From an uncultured Erythrobacter sp. (GTDB lineage Bacteria; Pseudomonadota; Alphaproteobacteria; Sphingomonadales; Sphingomonadaceae): a stretch of DNA of 64,000 bases. Below the pieces are notes generated by a model. It had not been told where the DNA came from. It saw only the letters and a list, made by a program, of their open reading frames with translations, and ran no database searches. Below, piece after piece: positions 56,077 through 64,000 of this stretch (positions are counted from its first letter, which is position 1; each line of letters opens with the position of its first letter). Made by a program: the position numbers and the translations under genes. Location of the stretch: contig CANNCZ010000001.1 of the NCBI GenBank assembly GCA_947503275.1, positions 1,178,001 to 1,242,000 of the forward strand, in the 5' to 3' direction.

Positions 56077-57039
56077 ATGCGCGCAGATATCCAAAGTTTG
56101 ATGGGTGGAGAATTGGGAAGCTGGCTCGCCGACCAACAGAGCATGCGCGATGCGGCCAAGCAGAAGGCGCACCACCGCTGGTTCTATGGCGGAATTGCCG
56201 CATTGCCCGTTTTGGCCATGATTTGGTTTGGGCCGTGGTCGCTCGGCATGTTTGGGATCGCCTTGACCTTTATTGTATTCTGCGGGGTCGGTGCTTGGGG
56301 ATATGGCCCGATTGGTGAGGCGAAAAAGGCGATCAAGGTCGGGATCAACTCCGCCATCGCGCAGAACTTTGGCATTTCCTACGAACATGATGTGGAACCG
56401 GGCGCAGAATATGAGGCGGCCAAGACTTATGGCCTCGTCCCCAGCTGCGACCGCAGCGATTTCGAAGATCGCTGGTTCGGCACATTGGAGGGCCACGGCT
56501 TTAACCTCTACGAAGCACATTTGGAGGAACGCCGCGGCTCTGGCAAAAATCGCCGCTGGGTGACGGTGTTTCGCGGCGCCATCCTGCATATGGAGTTTGG
56601 TCGCGATTTCCATTCCACCACCCTGTTGCAGCGAAAGGGCAAGCATAAGAAATGGTTTGGCCTAGGCGGACGTAAGGATGCGGCGAATTTTGACGGGCAC
56701 CGCTTGGCCTATGTCGATCAAGTGCATCCCGATTTCGAAGACGTATTCGAGGTCTGGAGCGACGATCAGGTCGAAGCACGCGTGCTGATCCATCCCTCTT
56801 ATATCGAGCATCTGGTCGCGCTGGAACGCGCGTTTAACGGCGACGCGGTGCGCGCTTTGTTCAGCCGGGGCGAAGTCGTGCTAGCGGTGGAAAGCGGCAA
56901 TCTGTTTGAAAGCGGATCGATGAACGCCGCCGAAGACGAAGCACGCGTTGCCGAGGCGGCAGAACAATTTGGCGCGATGGCGCGGTTGGCGCTGGCGATC
57001 AACCAGAATGAGCGCGGACGGGCGAGCGGCGAAGTCTAG
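56077..57039 (+). CDS. DUF3137 family membrane protein
   Basis: A 320-residue protein with two N-terminal membrane helices (about residues 36-54, 56-74) and a large soluble domain. The segment VFRGAILHMEFGRDFHSTTLL and VYHPD-like/EDVFEVWSDDQVEARVLIHPSYIEHL fit DUF3137, which is often encoded next to lemA. Its function is unknown; here it is divergently transcribed from lemA. Confidence 0.85.
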   Translation: MRADIQSLMGGELGSWLADQQSMRDAAKQKAHHRWFYGGIAALPVLAMIWFGPWSLGMFGIALTFIVFCGVGAWGYGPIGEAKKAIKVGINSAIAQNFGISYEHDVEPGAEYEAAKTYGLVPSCDRSDFEDRWFGTLEGHGFNLYEAHLEERRGSGKNRRWVTVFRGAILHMEFGRDFHSTTLLQRKGKHKKWFGLGGRKDAANFDGHRLAYVDQVHPDFEDVFEVWSDDQVEARVLIHPSYIEHLVALERAFNGDAVRALFSRGEVVLAVESGNLFESGSMNAAEDEARVAEAAEQFGAMARLALAINQNERGRASGEV

Positions 57040-57047
57040 GCCGAGAC

Positions 57048-58241
57048 CTAACTAAGCCGGTCGCGAAAATCCTCATATTCGAAGCGTTTGACGCATTCCA
57101 AACCGTCGGTTTCGCTGTCCCACAACCAGATGCTGGGCAATTGCACGCCGTTGAACGTGTTGGTCTTCACCATCGAATAATGCGCCTGATCGAGAAACGC
57201 GAACCGCGCGCCCGCTTCGGCGGCGACCGGCAAGCGGTAGTCACCGATCACATCGCCTGCGAGACATGACGGCCCGCCCAAACGGATCGGTACGCTGCCC
57301 TCATCGCTCAATTCGCCAAGCATTGCCGGGCGATAGGGAGCCTCCAATACATCGGGCATATGGCAAGTTGCTGAGACGTCGGTGATCCCGATCGGCACTT
57401 CGTTGAAGCCAGTATCCAGCAACGTACCCACCAAAATGCCCGCATCCAGCGCGACGGCTTCGCCCGGTTCCAGAATGATCTCCGCGCCTGTATCACCAGC
57501 GGCGTCTTTCAAGAATTCGATCAATTCTTCGCGCTCATAATCGGCACGGGTGATGTGGTGCCCACCGCCCATATTGATCCATTTGAGCTGGCCAAACCAC
57601 GGTTCAATCGCGTCAAACACCCGGTCCCATGTCCGTTGCAGCGGTTCGAATGTCTGCTCACACAGATTGTGGAAATGGATGCCTTCAACGCCCTCCATCG
57701 CCTCTTCGGTGAGCTGATCGATGGGAAAGCCCAGTCGCGACCCGGGCGCGCTGGGGTCATATTTGGGCACTTCGCCCGTCGCGATCATGGGGTTTATCCG
57801 CAGTCCGGGCGATACATCGCCGCCCGTGGTGGCGGCATGGTCGAGGATCAGCGCGGCACGCTTCATCTGAGCTGGTGAGTTAAAGATCGCATGCTCGGAC
57901 AGGCGACATATCTCCTCCAATTCTTCAGGCTTAAACGCAGCGGAATAGGTCGCAATCTCGCCATCGTAAAACTCCGAGGCTAGCCGCGCTTCCCACAAGC
58001 CACTGGTCGAAACGCCGTCGAGATATTCACCCAAGATCGGCGCCACCGACCACATGGAGAACGCCTTGAGAGCGGCAAACATCTTGATGCTGGCGCCATC
58101 ACTCGCCGCCTCATCCCGGATTTCAGCGAGAATTTGGCAATTCGCCCGTATCTTCGCCGCATCCACCACAAAAGCTGGGCTGTCGACGCGGGAGAGGTCA
58201 AATTGCGCAAATGCGCCGGGATTGCCTGCTTGGGTTTGCAT
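57048..58241 (-). CDS. nspC: Carboxynorspermidine decarboxylase
   Basis: A 397-residue PLP decarboxylase of the NspC type. The PLP lysine is in MFAALKAFSM (Lys59), with HFHNLCE, WINMGGGHH, ILEPGEAVALDAG and the catalytic CLAGDVIG. It removes CO2 from carboxy(nor)spermidine to give (nor)spermidine. ATG 58241 shares one base with the S41 protease stop (TAATG). Confidence 0.94.
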   Translation of the reverse strand: MQTQAGNPGAFAQFDLSRVDSPAFVVDAAKIRANCQILAEIRDEAASDGASIKMFAALKAFSMWSVAPILGEYLDGVSTSGLWEARLASEFYDGEIATYSAAFKPEELEEICRLSEHAIFNSPAQMKRAALILDHAATTGGDVSPGLRINPMIATGEVPKYDPSAPGSRLGFPIDQLTEEAMEGVEGIHFHNLCEQTFEPLQRTWDRVFDAIEPWFGQLKWINMGGGHHITRADYEREELIEFLKDAAGDTGAEIILEPGEAVALDAGILVGTLLDTGFNEVPIGITDVSATCHMPDVLEAPYRPAMLGELSDEGSVPIRLGGPSCLAGDVIGDYRLPVAAEAGARFAFLDQAHYSMVKTNTFNGVQLPSIWLWDSETDGLECVKRFEYEDFRDRLS

Positions 58242-59539
58242 TATTGCGTTTTTCCTAGCGCATCCAACACCGCTGCAATGCCGGGATCTGTGCCATCTGG
58301 GGCCGTATCAATCGGACTGAGGGGGATTTGCGCGGTGTAGTCTTCTCGCGGAGTTCCGTCGACATGGAACAGGGATTCCCCGGCAAAGTCGACGCGCGCG
58401 CCGCTTGTTGGCAGGTCGCGGTTCCACAATCCGCCCAGCAGATCGCCCATGTTTGATCCGATCGTGACCGCGTCACTCGCTGCATCCATGCCGATCACGA
58501 TGCCCTCGCCCATGCTGCCGGTCCATCGGCCATGCAGCACAAACACTGGCCCGCCGAAATATGGCGCGCGCGGGTGGACATATTCAACGAATTGGCGAGG
58601 CACGGAAAACTCCCGCTCAAGGGCGGGAATACGGTGCATTTGGTATGGACGAACTTCGGTGACAAAGTGACCGATGATGGAACGGGCGACCTCGGTGTTT
58701 CCGCCGCTTGGCGTTTCGCGCATGTCGAGAATTATGGCTCGTGCATTTTGCGCCTCAACCATCGCTTCATCGAAGGCGGCAATCGTCGCGTTGTTGCCCA
58801 GGGAATTGAGCACGCGCAGCACGGCAACAGCCTTGTCCTCACCCACAAATTCAACCGAAACCGGTGCTCTATCGGAAAGCGAGCGAGCAAAGGTCAACGT
58901 CGACGTCAGCTCGATTGTCCGCACTTCGCCATCTGCACCGCGCACCCCGATCAATCGGTCAGACCCGCGTTTTCCGTTGGCGGCAAGGGTCAGGCCATAA
59001 TCGAGCTGTGCCGGTGTGGGTTCGGGCAGCACGTCGCCAAAGGGTAGCTGCGCCGCAGCCATCGCGGCGTTACCATCGATGGCAACAACCTCATCACCCG
59101 GCCTGATCCCTGCATCAAAGGCCGGTGATCCCCGGCGAACATCGCGCACAATCGCGCGGTCTCCATCAAAGCCAACATCCATATCCGCCGCGCTCATGAT
59201 GATCGCGTAATCATCGTCGGTGAACGGACCAACAATCAAATGCGGGTCCATAAATGTCAGCGCGGTTTGGTGGATGATGCGGCGGAACGCATCCGCATCG
59301 GTCGCCGCAACAGCAATTGCCTTTGACCGCTCCAATTGCGCATCAACATCAATGTCATCGCGGTCAATATAGGCATAGCCGCGGCGCAAAAGCCCTTCGA
59401 ACTCATCCCAAGAAGTCTGCGCATCAAAGGCTGACGCTTCTTCAGTTGCCTCCGTCGGCACATCCTGCGCGAGCGCCGATTGCGGCGTGAGCAAGAGCGA
59501 TACGACAAGCAGAGCGGGGAGCGCTAAGCTGCGGGTCAT
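58241..59539 (-). CDS. Exported S41-family peptidase
   Basis: A 432-residue protein with a signal peptide (LALPALLVVSLLLTPQSALA), a PDZ domain (about 125-175: GSPAFDAGIRPGDEVVAIDG) and an S41 (CtpA/tricorn-type) domain with the Ser nucleophile in GRWTGSMGEGIVIG. It sits between, and is coupled to, two polyamine genes by one-base overlaps on both sides. Its role in that unit is unclear. The start is ATG 59539; an adjacent TTG is possible. Confidence 0.85.
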   Translation of the reverse strand: MTRSLALPALLVVSLLLTPQSALAQDVPTEATEEASAFDAQTSWDEFEGLLRRGYAYIDRDDIDVDAQLERSKAIAVAATDADAFRRIIHQTALTFMDPHLIVGPFTDDDYAIIMSAADMDVGFDGDRAIVRDVRRGSPAFDAGIRPGDEVVAIDGNAAMAAAQLPFGDVLPEPTPAQLDYGLTLAANGKRGSDRLIGVRGADGEVRTIELTSTLTFARSLSDRAPVSVEFVGEDKAVAVLRVLNSLGNNATIAAFDEAMVEAQNARAIILDMRETPSGGNTEVARSIIGHFVTEVRPYQMHRIPALEREFSVPRQFVEYVHPRAPYFGGPVFVLHGRWTGSMGEGIVIGMDAASDAVTIGSNMGDLLGGLWNRDLPTSGARVDFAGESLFHVDGTPREDYTAQIPLSPIDTAPDGTDPGIAAVLDALGKTQ

Positions 59540-60750
59540 CAAAACGCCACCGGCCCATCAAGCTCTTTCACCTGCCATGGCAACCCATGCGCATTGAGCA
59601 TCTCCATAAAGGGATCTGGGTCCATTTCTTCCATGTTGAAGACGCCGTTGCCGCTCCATGTGCCCGTTGCCATCATCGCACTGCCAATCATCGCGGGCAC
59701 GCCTGTGGTGTAGGAAACCGCTTGATTGCCGGTCTCTTCGAACGCTGCCTCATGAGAGCAAATATTGTTGATATAGAATGTCTTCTCACCCGAACCGTCC
59801 AAAGCTTCTCCCGTAGCAATGCAGCCGATATTGGTATTGCCCTTGGTCGTTTCGCCTAAGCTTTCTGGCTTTGGCAGAACGGCGGCGAGGAATTGGAGGG
59901 GGATGATTTCTTTGCCCTGATACTTGATTGGGTCGATCCCGGTCATGCCCACATTTTGGAGCACGGTGAGGTGTTTGATATACTCATCGCCAAACGTCAT
60001 CCAGAACCGCGCACGCTCAATCTCTGGGTTGAATTTGGAGAGGCTTTCCAGTTCCTCGTGATACATCAGATAGGCTTGGCGTGTGCCGACTGCTTCGAAG
60101 TCAAACGGGGTTGAGACCTGCATTGCGGGGGTCTCCACCCATGCTCCGTTTTCCCAATGCCGCGCGGGTGCAGTGACTTCGCGGATGTTGATCTCTGGGT
60201 TAAAGTTGGTCGCAAACGCTTGACCATGATCACCGCCATTGCAGTCGAGGATATCAAGCTGGCGGATGGTTTTGAGCTTATGCTTCTTCAGCCACATCGT
60301 GAAAACAGATGTTACGCCGGGATCAAATCCGCTGCCCAATAACGCCATCAATCCAGCCTCTTTGAACCGGTCGTGATAGGCCCATTGCCAGTGATATTCG
60401 AACTTCGCCTCGTCCTTTGGCTCGTAATTTGCCGTGTCGAGATAGTGCACCCCCGCCTCCAGACACGCGTCCATAATCGGCAAATCCTGATACGGCAGCG
60501 CGAGGTTCACGACCAATGTCGCGCCCACCGTGCGGATGAGGTTGACCATGGCTGGCACCTCTTCCGCGTCGATCTCATAAGTTGGCACATCCACACCGGT
60601 TCGCGTTTTCACGCTGGCAGAGATCGCGTCGCATTTTGATTGTGTTCGGCTCGCCAAGTAAATTTTGGGGAAAATATCAGCATTTTGGGCCATTTTGTGG
60701 ACACAAACGGAGCTGACGCCCCCTGCCCCGATCACCAGAACCTTTGTCAT
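59539..60750 (-). CDS. Carboxynorspermidine dehydrogenase (saccharopine dehydrogenase family)
   Basis: A 403-residue NAD(P)-dependent enzyme. It begins KVLVIGAGGVSSVCVHKMAQ, the Rossmann motif, and carries LDTANYEP, GSGFDPGVTSVF and DCNGGDHG as in the CASDH/Lys1 family. It condenses a diamine with aspartate semialdehyde to form carboxy(nor)spermidine, which NspC decarboxylates. The start is ATG 60750; the frame is open 65 codons further, without homologous character. Confidence 0.92.
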   Translation of the reverse strand: MTKVLVIGAGGVSSVCVHKMAQNADIFPKIYLASRTQSKCDAISASVKTRTGVDVPTYEIDAEEVPAMVNLIRTVGATLVVNLALPYQDLPIMDACLEAGVHYLDTANYEPKDEAKFEYHWQWAYHDRFKEAGLMALLGSGFDPGVTSVFTMWLKKHKLKTIRQLDILDCNGGDHGQAFATNFNPEINIREVTAPARHWENGAWVETPAMQVSTPFDFEAVGTRQAYLMYHEELESLSKFNPEIERARFWMTFGDEYIKHLTVLQNVGMTGIDPIKYQGKEIIPLQFLAAVLPKPESLGETTKGNTNIGCIATGEALDGSGEKTFYINNICSHEAAFEETGNQAVSYTTGVPAMIGSAMMATGTWSGNGVFNMEEMDPDPFMEMLNAHGLPWQVKELDGPVAF

Positions 60751-60813
60751 CACAATTCGCCTTTCAAAATCGAATCTTGCCATGCCTCTAATGCAATGCG
60801 CTATGGCCGACAA

Positions 60814-61764
60814 ATGATCCGAACACCCAGTCAAAAAGGCGTCGTCGCCGCTGCAAAAAGCATCGCTGCAATTCTGCCGCCAACGCCGCTGCTTCCGGTC
60901 GATATTGGCGGGGTACGCTGCCATGTGAAGGCGGAGAATCTGCAACCTATCGGAGCGTTCAAGATTAGAGGCGGCTGGTGGCGGCTGTCGAACCTGAACG
61001 AGGCTGAGCGAGCCGTCGGAGTGGTCGCAGTGTCATCGGGCAACCATGCGCAGGGGGTCGCGTGGGCAGCAAAGCGGTTAGGCGTCAAAGCGACCATAGT
61101 GATGCCGCGCGATGCGCCAGACGTGAAGTTGGCGAACACGAGGGCCCTTGGCGCGGATGTGGTGCTGTATGAGCGCCCGGGTGAAGATCGCGATGCGGTC
61201 GCGGCAAAGCTGATCGAGGAGCACGGCGGCGTGCTGGTCCATGCATTCGGCGATCCATGGGTAATCGAAGGGCAAGGCAGCGCCGGGATCGAGGCCGCCC
61301 AACAGATGGGTCGAGAGCCATCGCGTCTGATCGTATGTTGCGGCGGAGGGGGGCTTGCCGCAGGATTGAGCCTCGCCTGCCCTGATGCGGCGGTGCACGT
61401 GGTGGAGCCGGTTGGATGGGACATGGTCGGACAGGCGCTTTCCACCGGTGAGATCGTGCAAGTCGCGCCCGATGCGCCCGCCACCATCTGCGACGCGCTG
61501 CAACCCAACGCGACGAAGCAACTCAACCTCGAGGTTCTGAGCGGCCGCGCAGAGCCGGGTGTTGCGGTGACGGACGAAGAAGTCCGCCATGCTCAGCGCT
61601 GGGCCTTTGCGAACTTACGCATCGTGACCGAGCCAGGCGGTGCCGCCGCCCTCGCCGCGGCGCTGGCGGGCAAGGTGCCGTTGGATGAAGATACGGTGAT
61701 CATGGTAACCGGCGGCAATGCGGACCCTGCTCGCTTTGCAGACACGATCAAAGAGGGCATGTGA
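60814..61764 (+). CDS. Threonine/serine dehydratase
   Basis: A 316-residue fold II PLP enzyme: the PLP lysine in GAFKIRGG, SSGNHAQGVAWAA, and the glycine loop CCGGGGLAAGLSLA. It deaminates threonine to 2-oxobutanoate (or serine to pyruvate). There is no C-terminal ACT regulatory domain, so it is the short, catabolic type. It is divergent from the dehydrogenase gene; ATG 60796 is an alternative start. Confidence 0.9.
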   Translation: MIRTPSQKGVVAAAKSIAAILPPTPLLPVDIGGVRCHVKAENLQPIGAFKIRGGWWRLSNLNEAERAVGVVAVSSGNHAQGVAWAAKRLGVKATIVMPRDAPDVKLANTRALGADVVLYERPGEDRDAVAAKLIEEHGGVLVHAFGDPWVIEGQGSAGIEAAQQMGREPSRLIVCCGGGGLAAGLSLACPDAAVHVVEPVGWDMVGQALSTGEIVQVAPDAPATICDALQPNATKQLNLEVLSGRAEPGVAVTDEEVRHAQRWAFANLRIVTEPGGAAALAAALAGKVPLDEDTVIMVTGGNADPARFADTIKEGM

Positions 61765-61876
61765 CGCTGCACATCTGTGGATACAGTCACACTAACGACA
61801 CGCGGCGCGGATAGCGCTATGGATTGACGCAAATCCCCAATGCCCTAGCGTCATCCCTTAGGAGGCAAATGCGATC

Positions 61877-63091
61877 ATGACTGCTCAACCCAAACGGATC
61901 ATCGAGAATGCGGTGGTGCGCAAGGACGCAAAAGCGAAGGACAAGCTGCTCGACAAGGCCTTCGCTCTCGCCTTTGGCGGTCTGGTCTATGCCCAAATAT
62001 GGGAAGACCCGGTGGTTGATATGGAAGGCCTTGCGATTGAGCCTGACAGCCGCGTCATGTGCATCGCCAGCGGTAGCTGTAACGCACTCAGCTACCTCAC
62101 CGCGAACCCTGCACAGGTTACCGCAGTCGACCTCAACCGTGCGCATGTTGCATTGGGCCATCTCAAGATCACTGCGATCAAACATCTGCCCAATTATGAG
62201 CGCTTTCACCGCTTCTTCGGTCATGCCGATCACAAGGAAAACAAAGCGGTCTACAAAGAGATGATCGCTCCGCATCTGGACGCGGAAAGCCGCAAATATT
62301 GGGAGAAGCGCGACATCAAGGGTCGCAAACGCATTTCCTACTTCACCAAAGGGCTTTATCGCAAAGGTTTGCTCGGTAATTTCATTGGCTTAGCTCATCT
62401 TTTTGCGAAACTGTATAAAGTGGACCTGAATAAGCTGCTGGAGGCGGAAAGCGTCGAGGAGCAGCGCGAAGTGTTTGAAACACAGCTTTCGCCCGTGTTC
62501 GACAAGAAATTCGTGCGCTGGCTGACCGACCAACCCGCTTCGCTGTTCGGCCTTGGCATTCCGCCAGCACAGTTTGACGAGTTGGCAGGCGATGAGCGCA
62601 TGGCAGAGGTGCTGCGACGGCGGCTGGAGAAGTTGGCCTGCGACTTTGAGATAAAGGACAACTACTTCGCATGGCAGGCCTTTGGGCGCGGGTATGACCG
62701 GGGTGAGGACGCGCCTATGCCGCCCTATCTGCAACGCGCCAATTGGGACGCGATGCGTGAGCGGATCGACCGGATCAGCGTGGAACGTGCGAATATGGTG
62801 CAATGGATCGGCGACCGGGATGCGGCATCGATGGACCGCTTTGTATTGCTGGATGCGCAGGATTGGATGAACGACGCGCAGCTTGATGAACTTTGGGGCA
62901 GGATCACCACGGCGTCGCGCCCTGGTGCACGCGTGCTGTTCCGCACAGCCGCTGAACCCACCATGCTGCCTGGGCGATTGGACGATGCGATTCTGTCGAA
63001 ATGGCGGTATCTTGAGGAAACGTCGACTGACCTGACGCAGCGTGATCGATCATCGATCTATGGCGGTGTCCATCTGTATGAGCTGGCCTGA
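61877..63091 (+). CDS. btaA: SAM:diacylglycerol 3-amino-3-carboxypropyltransferase (DUF3419)
   Basis: A 404-residue DUF3419 protein with a SAM-binding segment MCIASGSCNALSYLTANPAQV. BtaA moves the 3-amino-3-carboxypropyl group of SAM to diacylglycerol, the first step to the betaine lipid DGTS. AGGAGG precedes the ATG. Its last base overlaps the first base of the next gene, a matching methyltransferase, which strongly supports the role. Confidence 0.92.
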   Translation: MTAQPKRIIENAVVRKDAKAKDKLLDKAFALAFGGLVYAQIWEDPVVDMEGLAIEPDSRVMCIASGSCNALSYLTANPAQVTAVDLNRAHVALGHLKITAIKHLPNYERFHRFFGHADHKENKAVYKEMIAPHLDAESRKYWEKRDIKGRKRISYFTKGLYRKGLLGNFIGLAHLFAKLYKVDLNKLLEAESVEEQREVFETQLSPVFDKKFVRWLTDQPASLFGLGIPPAQFDELAGDERMAEVLRRRLEKLACDFEIKDNYFAWQAFGRGYDRGEDAPMPPYLQRANWDAMRERIDRISVERANMVQWIGDRDAASMDRFVLLDAQDWMNDAQLDELWGRITTASRPGARVLFRTAAEPTMLPGRLDDAILSKWRYLEETSTDLTQRDRSSIYGGVHLYELA

Positions 63092-63771
63092 TGGCAACCA
63101 CTGGCTCCGGCGCAGAAGGTGGCCATGGGGCCCTGATGGACAATGTCTATAAGGGTCAGCGGCACATCTATGACCTGACGCGCAAATACTACCTGTTCGG
63201 GCGTGACACCTTGATCGATGGCCTGAACGCGGGGCCAGGAATGCGCGTATTGGAGGTCGCTTGCGGAACCGGACGTAACCTTGCCAAAGTGGGCAAGGCA
63301 TGGCCCGGAGTGCGGCTCTATGGCTTGGATATTTCGGCAGAAATGCTGAAGAATGCGCGCAAAGCACTGGGCGCAGACGCTCAGCTGGGCGAAGGCGATG
63401 CCTGCGCGTTCGATCCCGATACCGTGTTTGGTGAGGATGCGTTAAGTGATGCGGGGTTTGACCGGATCGTGCTGTCCTACTCACTCTCCATGATCCCCGA
63501 TTGGGAGGGAGCCTTGGCCCATGCCGCCTCGCAGCTGGCGCCGGGCGGAGAGCTGCATATAGTCGACTTTGGCGACCTCACGGGCATGCCCGGCCCGCTA
63601 CAGAGGATGCTGCACCACTGGCTCGCCAAGTTCCATGTCCAAACCCGCAGCGCCTTACCAGAGGTTGCGGCGCGGATTGCTGAGGGCAAGGGCAAGATAC
63701 TGACCTCGCAACGGGGAAAGCTGGGCTACTTCCAATTGCATGTGTTGAAAGCACCGCAACAGCCAGCTTAG
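63091..63771 (+). CDS. btaB: BtaB, DGTS-forming N-methyltransferase
   Basis: A 226-residue class I SAM methyltransferase with motif VLEVACGTGRNLAKVG and a BtaB-type N-terminus (NVYKGQRHIYDLTRKYYLFG). It trimethylates diacylglyceryl-homoserine to diacylglyceryl-trimethylhomoserine, making three S-adenosylhomocysteine per lipid. ATG overlaps the btaA stop by one base. Confidence 0.9.
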   Translation: MATTGSGAEGGHGALMDNVYKGQRHIYDLTRKYYLFGRDTLIDGLNAGPGMRVLEVACGTGRNLAKVGKAWPGVRLYGLDISAEMLKNARKALGADAQLGEGDACAFDPDTVFGEDALSDAGFDRIVLSYSLSMIPDWEGALAHAASQLAPGGELHIVDFGDLTGMPGPLQRMLHHWLAKFHVQTRSALPEVAARIAEGKGKILTSQRGKLGYFQLHVLKAPQQPA

Positions 63772-63856
63772 GCCGAGCCACAACTTAGGTTGCATTTGAC
63801 AATTCATCGCCGCTCTCGCAGGGCTAGCACCAAGAAACAGAGGGATCCGCTTTTCC

Positions 63857-64000
63857 ATGCAAGCACAAATGCTGGCACCTGCCGCAGTTCTCGTGGTCTG
63901 GACACTCATCGTACTGTTGTGGATCATTCCATCCCGCTTTGGCGCGGTCGCAAAGATAGAGGACAAGTCCACCTTACCCAACAAAGCGGGCGTGCGCGGC
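63857..64000 (+). CDS. MAPEG family protein, N-terminal part (cut by window edge)
   Basis: The first 48 residues are visible: a short start (MQAQMLAPAA) and a membrane helix (VLVVWTLIVLLWIIP) followed by SRFGAVAKIEDKS. This matches the first helix and loop of bacterial MAPEG proteins (membrane-associated glutathione/eicosanoid family). The rest lies beyond the window. Confidence 0.7.
   Translation, partial: MQAQMLAPAAVLVVWTLIVLLWIIPSRFGAVAKIEDKSTLPNKAGVRG

Noticed and set aside
61765..61876. PhoB box upstream of btaA
   Set aside because: I looked for CTGTCAT-like direct repeats with 11-base spacing and saw none convincing; only a TGACGC/GCGTCA inverted repeat is present.

Overview
The window is a gene-dense stretch of bacterial chromosome that looks like an alphaproteobacterium of the Sphingomonadales, most likely Erythrobacteraceae. 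This is inferred from the addB-murU-amgK-tsaE-divL block, a DivL-type kinase with tyrosine in place of the phospho-acceptor histidine, ALA synthase (C4 haem pathway), a methylmalonyl-CoA route encoded with biotin synthase, and many proteins whose overall style is that of this order. No insertion sequence, prophage, CRISPR array or rRNA operon is visible. One tRNA gene, tRNA-Arg(ACG), is present.

Layout. 1-5118 (minus): start of addB, the muropeptide-recycling pair murU/amgK, tsaE and divL, all coupled by short overlaps. 5239-9407: ahcY with a 20-bp palindromic operator candidate, a 1-Cys peroxiredoxin, folE, tRNA-Arg, a mutT-like Nudix gene and two Flp pilin genes. 9523-15067 (minus): M48 lipoprotein protease, accA, xerD-like recombinase, a proline-rich exported protein and a small membrane protein. 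15106-17554 (plus): aroK-aroB-cyclase. 18065-35962 (all minus): a long unidirectional run from an rhlE-like helicase through an XRE/membrane-protein pair, a SIR2-like protein, gor and an SDR, into a propionyl-CoA catabolic operon (pccB, three tiny membrane ORFs, epimerase, methylmalonyl-CoA mutase, bioB, esterase, DUF3445 haem protein, LprI-like protein, metY, pccA). 36175-47837: pgi, the lepB-rnc-era operon (plus), small hypothetical genes, a CheY-like receiver protein, topA, dprA and plsY. 47951-54067: murI, hemA, TauD-like dioxygenase, nitroreductase, fatty acid desaturase and an exported propeller protein. 54070-60750: polyamine genes (ornithine-type decarboxylase, carboxynorspermidine decarboxylase, carboxynorspermidine dehydrogenase) with lemA, a DUF3137 gene and an S41 protease between them. 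60814-64000: threonine dehydratase, btaA-btaB for phosphorus-free betaine lipids, and the start of a MAPEG protein.

How genes work together. PccAB, epimerase and ScpA convert propionyl-CoA to succinyl-CoA; BioB supplies the biotin that PccA carries, and MetY can link methionine/homocysteine sulfur metabolism to the same transcript. AhcY removes the S-adenosylhomocysteine made by methyltransferases such as BtaB. The decarboxylase, dehydrogenase and NspC give a spermidine or norspermidine route independent of S-adenosylmethionine decarboxylase. MurU and AmgK recycle MurNAc to UDP-MurNAc. Operon genes are typically joined by GTGA/ATGA or 1-bp overlaps, which implies translational coupling.
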